From positions 1 to 6,549 of the forward strand of contig CALFYA010000085.1 of the NCBI GenBank assembly GCA_937952925.1: a stretch of 6,549 bases of DNA. Reading direction: 5' to 3'. A program made the position numbers and the translations under genes. The notes under the pieces are model-generated. The model did no database searches, had not been told where the DNA came from, and saw only the letters and a program-made list of their open reading frames with translations. Source of the stretch: an uncultured Moraxellaceae bacterium. GTDB lineage: Bacteria; Pseudomonadota; Gammaproteobacteria; Pseudomonadales; Moraxellaceae. Every line of letters starts with the position of its first letter. The stretch's first letter is position 1. Of the stretch, positions 4,563-6,549 are shown one piece after another.

Positions 4563-4856
4563 ATGAAAACCGTCCTTTCATCTCTTGCCATCGCTGCGCT
4601 TTGTTTCACCGCAACCACCAGTGCACAAGCCTACAATCGCCATGATGAGATGCGTGAAGCGTATTATCGTGCCGTCGATCGTGCTGCTGAACGTATGGCT
4701 GAACGCCGTGAGCTGCGCCGTCAACATCTCAAAGAAGCACGACAAGATTATCGTGCACTGACCAAAACATATCGCGACAATCGTGGTGAGCGTGGTTTGA
4801 GTGCGAGTGCCAATATTGGTGGCCTGCAAGTCGGTGCTGGTGTGAGCTACCGCTAA
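4563..4856 (+). CDS. Small secreted Arg-rich protein of unknown function
   Basis: The protein has 97 residues from ATG 4563, chosen because GAGG (4551-4554) is 8 nt upstream; a GTG directly before it would add one residue. Residues 1-23 form a classical Sec signal peptide: a single Lys, a hydrophobic core LSSLAIAALCF, and an AQA cleavage motif before Tyr24. The 74-residue mature protein begins with about 50 residues of highly charged helix rich in Arg, Glu and Ala (AAERMAERRELRRQHL), compatible with a coiled coil. It ends in a Gly/Ser-rich alternating segment (ASANIGGLQVGAGVSYR) resembling a beta-strand. No cysteine occurs in the mature part and no lipobox is seen. It is likely periplasmic or associated with the outer membrane. 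The length and charge recall small periplasmic stress proteins, but the LTxxQ motif of the Spy/CpxP family is absent. I assign no function. Confidence 0.85.
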   Translation: MKTVLSSLAIAALCFTATTSAQAYNRHDEMREAYYRAVDRAAERMAERRELRRQHLKEARQDYRALTKTYRDNRGERGLSASANIGGLQVGAGVSYR

Positions 4857-4868
4857 GCTTGAATCATC

Positions 4869-4900
4869 AAAAAAGGGACGATCATCGTCCCTTTTTATTT
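4869..4900. terminator. Bidirectional intrinsic terminator
   Basis: GGGACGAT (4875-4882) and ATCGTCCC (4884-4891) form a near-perfect palindrome. It is flanked by AAAAAA on the left and TTTTTATTT on the right, giving a T-run after the hairpin on both strands. It lies 12 nt after the secreted-protein stop codon and about 20 nt after the dapD stop on the other strand, so it serves both convergent genes. Confidence 0.9.
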
Positions 4901-4919
4901 TCTATAAATACATCAATGC

Positions 4920-5822
4920 TTATGGCTTTTTGGTTTGGTGCAGGGCTTGGTTTAACCCACCCCAACGCGATGCATCAGTTTCAAACACTTCGACTTGACC
5001 ATTTTGGCTATTGCGGCGGAACAGTAAGCCAGACTTTTTCGACAGCTCACGCGCCGACACCACTTGACCATCAGGCAGACGGACTTTTGTCCCTGCAGTA
5101 ATGTACAGACCTGCTTCAACAATACACTCATCGCCGAGTGCAATACCAATCCCAGAGTTGGCACCGAGCAAGCACTTCTCGCCCATCGATACCCGCTCTT
5201 TGCCGCCACCCGACAGTGTCCCCATAATCGATGCACCACCACCGACATCGGAGTTGGCACCCACCACCACACCCGCACTGATGCGGCCTTCAACCATCGA
5301 CGCACCGAGTGTGCCCGCGTTAAAGTTGATGAAGCCTTCGTGCATAATGGTTGTGCCACTGGCCACATATGCACCCAAACGCACACGGTCGGCATCGGCA
5401 ATCCGCACACCAGCAGGTACTACATAATCCACCATGCGTGGGAACTTATCGACCGACCAAATCATCAGGTGGTGATACTCATCAGCCACCGCACTGCGCA
5501 GCGCATCCACCCGCTCAGGCAAACTTGGGCCTGCTGATGTCCATGCCACAATCGGCAAATGCCCAAAAATACCGTCCAAATTCAGACTATTGGGCAAGGC
5601 TTTGCCCTCTGAAATCAAATGCAAACGCAAATAGGCATCCGCTGTCGATGCGGGTGCAACATCGGTGTCAATCGAGCATTCGACAAACTCTTCGGTGATC
5701 AAACCAGTTTTGAGCGCCAGACAGCTACGGCGCTGCTTTCCGTTGGACAGAGGAAACCAAACATCAAGCATTTGACCGGTTGCAGCATCACGATAGGCGT
5801 GACCAACACGTTGTACGTTCAT
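4920..5822 (-). CDS. dapD: Tetrahydrodipicolinate N-succinyltransferase
   Basis: The enzyme transfers succinyl from succinyl-CoA to tetrahydrodipicolinate in the succinylase branch of the diaminopimelate pathway, feeding lysine and peptidoglycan synthesis in the cytoplasm. From ATG 5820-5822 it has 300 residues; an in-frame ATG at 5888 would add 22 residues unlike the family, and GAG lies just upstream of 5822. The N-terminal part (1-120) is followed by VDKFPRMVDYVVPAGVRIAD and a left-handed beta-helix of hexapeptide repeats. Key stretches are MHEGFINFNAGT (160-171), MVEGRISAGVVVG with the probable catalytic Glu178, and SDVGGGASIMGTLSGGG (191-207). RRNSQNG near the C-terminus is also typical. 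This is the class found in pseudomonads and actinobacteria (usually 310-345 residues), not the 274-residue E. coli class; it is slightly short at the N-terminus. Confidence 0.95.
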   Translation of the reverse strand: MNVQRVGHAYRDAATGQMLDVWFPLSNGKQRRSCLALKTGLITEEFVECSIDTDVAPASTADAYLRLHLISEGKALPNSLNLDGIFGHLPIVAWTSAGPSLPERVDALRSAVADEYHHLMIWSVDKFPRMVDYVVPAGVRIADADRVRLGAYVASGTTIMHEGFINFNAGTLGASMVEGRISAGVVVGANSDVGGGASIMGTLSGGGKERVSMGEKCLLGANSGIGIALGDECIVEAGLYITAGTKVRLPDGQVVSARELSKKSGLLFRRNSQNGQVEVFETDASRWGGLNQALHQTKKP

Positions 5823-5928
5823 AACAACACTCAAAAAATCAGATAGGGCGGAATTGTTGGCGAAAATGCATGAAGATACAAGCGGCACGGATCACAGATT
5901 TAGGATTTTGCGACACGCATAGACAAAT

Positions 5929-5961
5929 AAAAACCCCGCCTTTATTCAAGGCGGGGTTTTT
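5929..5961. terminator. rRNA operon terminator, bidirectional
   Basis: CCCCGCCTT (5934-5942) pairs with AAGGCGGGG (5948-5956) around a 5-nt loop, flanked by A5 on the left and T4 on the right. On the minus strand the hairpin is followed by TTTTTATTTG, placing a strong Rho-independent terminator about 15 nt after the 5S rRNA. It separates rRNA transcription from dapD downstream on the same strand. Confidence 0.92.
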
Positions 5962-5970
5962 GGATAATGA

Positions 5971-6084
5971 GCTGACGATGACCTACTCTCACATGGCGAA
6001 TGCCACACTACCATCGGCGCTAAGAGGTTTCACTTCTGAGTTCGGGAAGGGATCAGGTGGTTCACTCTTGCTATAGTCGTCAGC
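5971..6084 (-). rRNA. rrf: 5S ribosomal RNA
   Basis: On the minus strand the sequence contains the conserved 5S segments CCCGAACTCAGAAGTGAAAC and GCGCCGATGGTAGTGTGG, and the two ends (GCTGACGA and TCGTCAGC) form the terminal helix 1. Length is about 114 nt; the exact ends may extend by a few nucleotides. It lies at the 3' end of the operon, after 23S, with a terminator directly downstream. Confidence 0.96.
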
Positions 6085-6221
6085 ACAACTGTAAGGCTTA
6101 CTGCATCTCTGCGGCTTGCCAATACTAAACAGATTGGGCTGATTGAGTCGTTTGTTGCTGTTTTGCGATGTTTCTGAATCAAGCACGGTAAACCGTATAC
6201 AACCGTTTGGGTGTTGTATAG
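6085..6221 (-). other. 23S-5S internal transcribed spacer
   Basis: About 137 nt between the two rRNAs with no tRNA gene. A hairpin with arms TATACAAC (6196-6203) and GTTGTATA (6213-6220) lies right at the 23S 3' boundary and is probably part of, or next to, an RNase processing structure. A smaller ACGGT/ACCGT inverted repeat lies at 6185-6196. Confidence 0.7.
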
Positions 6222-6549
6222 TCAAGCCTCACGAGCAATTAGTATTGGTTAGCTTCACGCATCACTGCGCTTCCACACCCAACCTATCAACGTCGTAGTC
6301 TTCAACGGCTCTTTAGAGGGTATAAAACCCTAGGGAAATCTAATCTTGAGGTGGGCTTCGTACTTAGATGCTTTCAGCACTTATCCCTTCCGTACATAGC
6401 TACCCGGCAATGCCACTGGCGTGACAACCGGAACACCAGAGGTACGTCCACTCTGGTCCTCTCGTACTAGGAGCAGATCCTCTCAAATTTCCAGCGCCCA
6501 CGGTAGATAGGGACCGAACTGTCTCACGACGTTCTAAACCCAGCTCGCG
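6222..6549 (-). rRNA. rrl: 23S ribosomal RNA, 3' end (cut by window edge)
   Basis: The last ~328 nt of 23S rRNA are present on the minus strand. The sarcin-ricin loop AGTACGAGAGGACC is seen at 6455-6468, and the conserved segments around it (CAGTTCGGTCCCTATC at the right, GCTGAAAGCATCTAAG further left) are intact. The 3' boundary is placed at about 6222 by comparison with the conserved end of bacterial 23S and may be off by a few nucleotides. Confidence 0.97.

Noticed and set aside
5064..5846. Plus-strand open frames across dapD
   Set aside because: Antisense to a clearly recognised gene, with biased composition typical of shadow frames.
5823..5888. Upstream ATG adding 22 residues to DapD
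   Set aside because: The extension does not resemble the family N-terminus; the shorter form aligns from its first residues and has a GAG upstream.
6085..6221. tRNA in the 23S-5S spacer
   Set aside because: No cloverleaf, T-loop or CCA-adjacent acceptor pattern could be found.

Overview
The window reads as chromosomal DNA of a gammaproteobacterium, most likely a member of the Moraxellaceae or a relative. The support is the 5S and 23S rRNA sequences, the core proteins IleS, RibF and DapD, and moderate GC content. The genus cannot be fixed from this sequence alone.

Layout. Positions 1-356 (minus) hold the N-terminal third-of-a-kilobase of ileS, preceded by a hairpin-rich leader. Positions about 360-2885 look accessory: an AT-rich 100-119 codon gene (688-1047, minus), an elaborate regulatory RNA leader (1119-1381, plus), a winged-helix replication-type protein (1382-2185, plus), and an unrecognised 146-residue protein (2449-2889, plus). 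RibF follows (2886-3878, minus), its stop codon overlapping that of the convergent 146-residue gene. Then come a Rieske-type [2Fe-2S] protein (3980-4345, minus), a divergent small secreted Arg-rich protein (4563-4856, plus), dapD (4920-5822, minus), and the 3' end of an rRNA operon: terminator, 5S rRNA and the last ~330 nt of 23S rRNA, all minus.

ribF and ileS are normally adjacent (ribF-ileS-lspA) in Gammaproteobacteria, so the ~2.5 kb between them is best read as an insertion, partly decayed.

The most interesting element is the leader of the winged-helix gene. A 16-bp stem (1257-1272 with 1313-1328) displays a single-stranded segment (1292-1312). That segment is complementary in two blocks to a site upstream (1180-1203, just before an intrinsic terminator) and to a second site downstream (1336-1372) that contains the gene's ribosome binding site. 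This target-antisense-target order on one transcript is the design of the phage P1 C4 antisense RNA and the satellite phage P4 CI immunity RNA. The locus may therefore be the immunity and replication module of a phage satellite or integrated plasmid-like element.

The remaining genes are housekeeping: flavin cofactor synthesis (RibF), lysine and peptidoglycan precursor synthesis (DapD), and translation (IleS, rRNA). The Rieske protein and the small secreted protein share a 217-bp divergent intergenic region that contains a perfect 18-bp palindrome.
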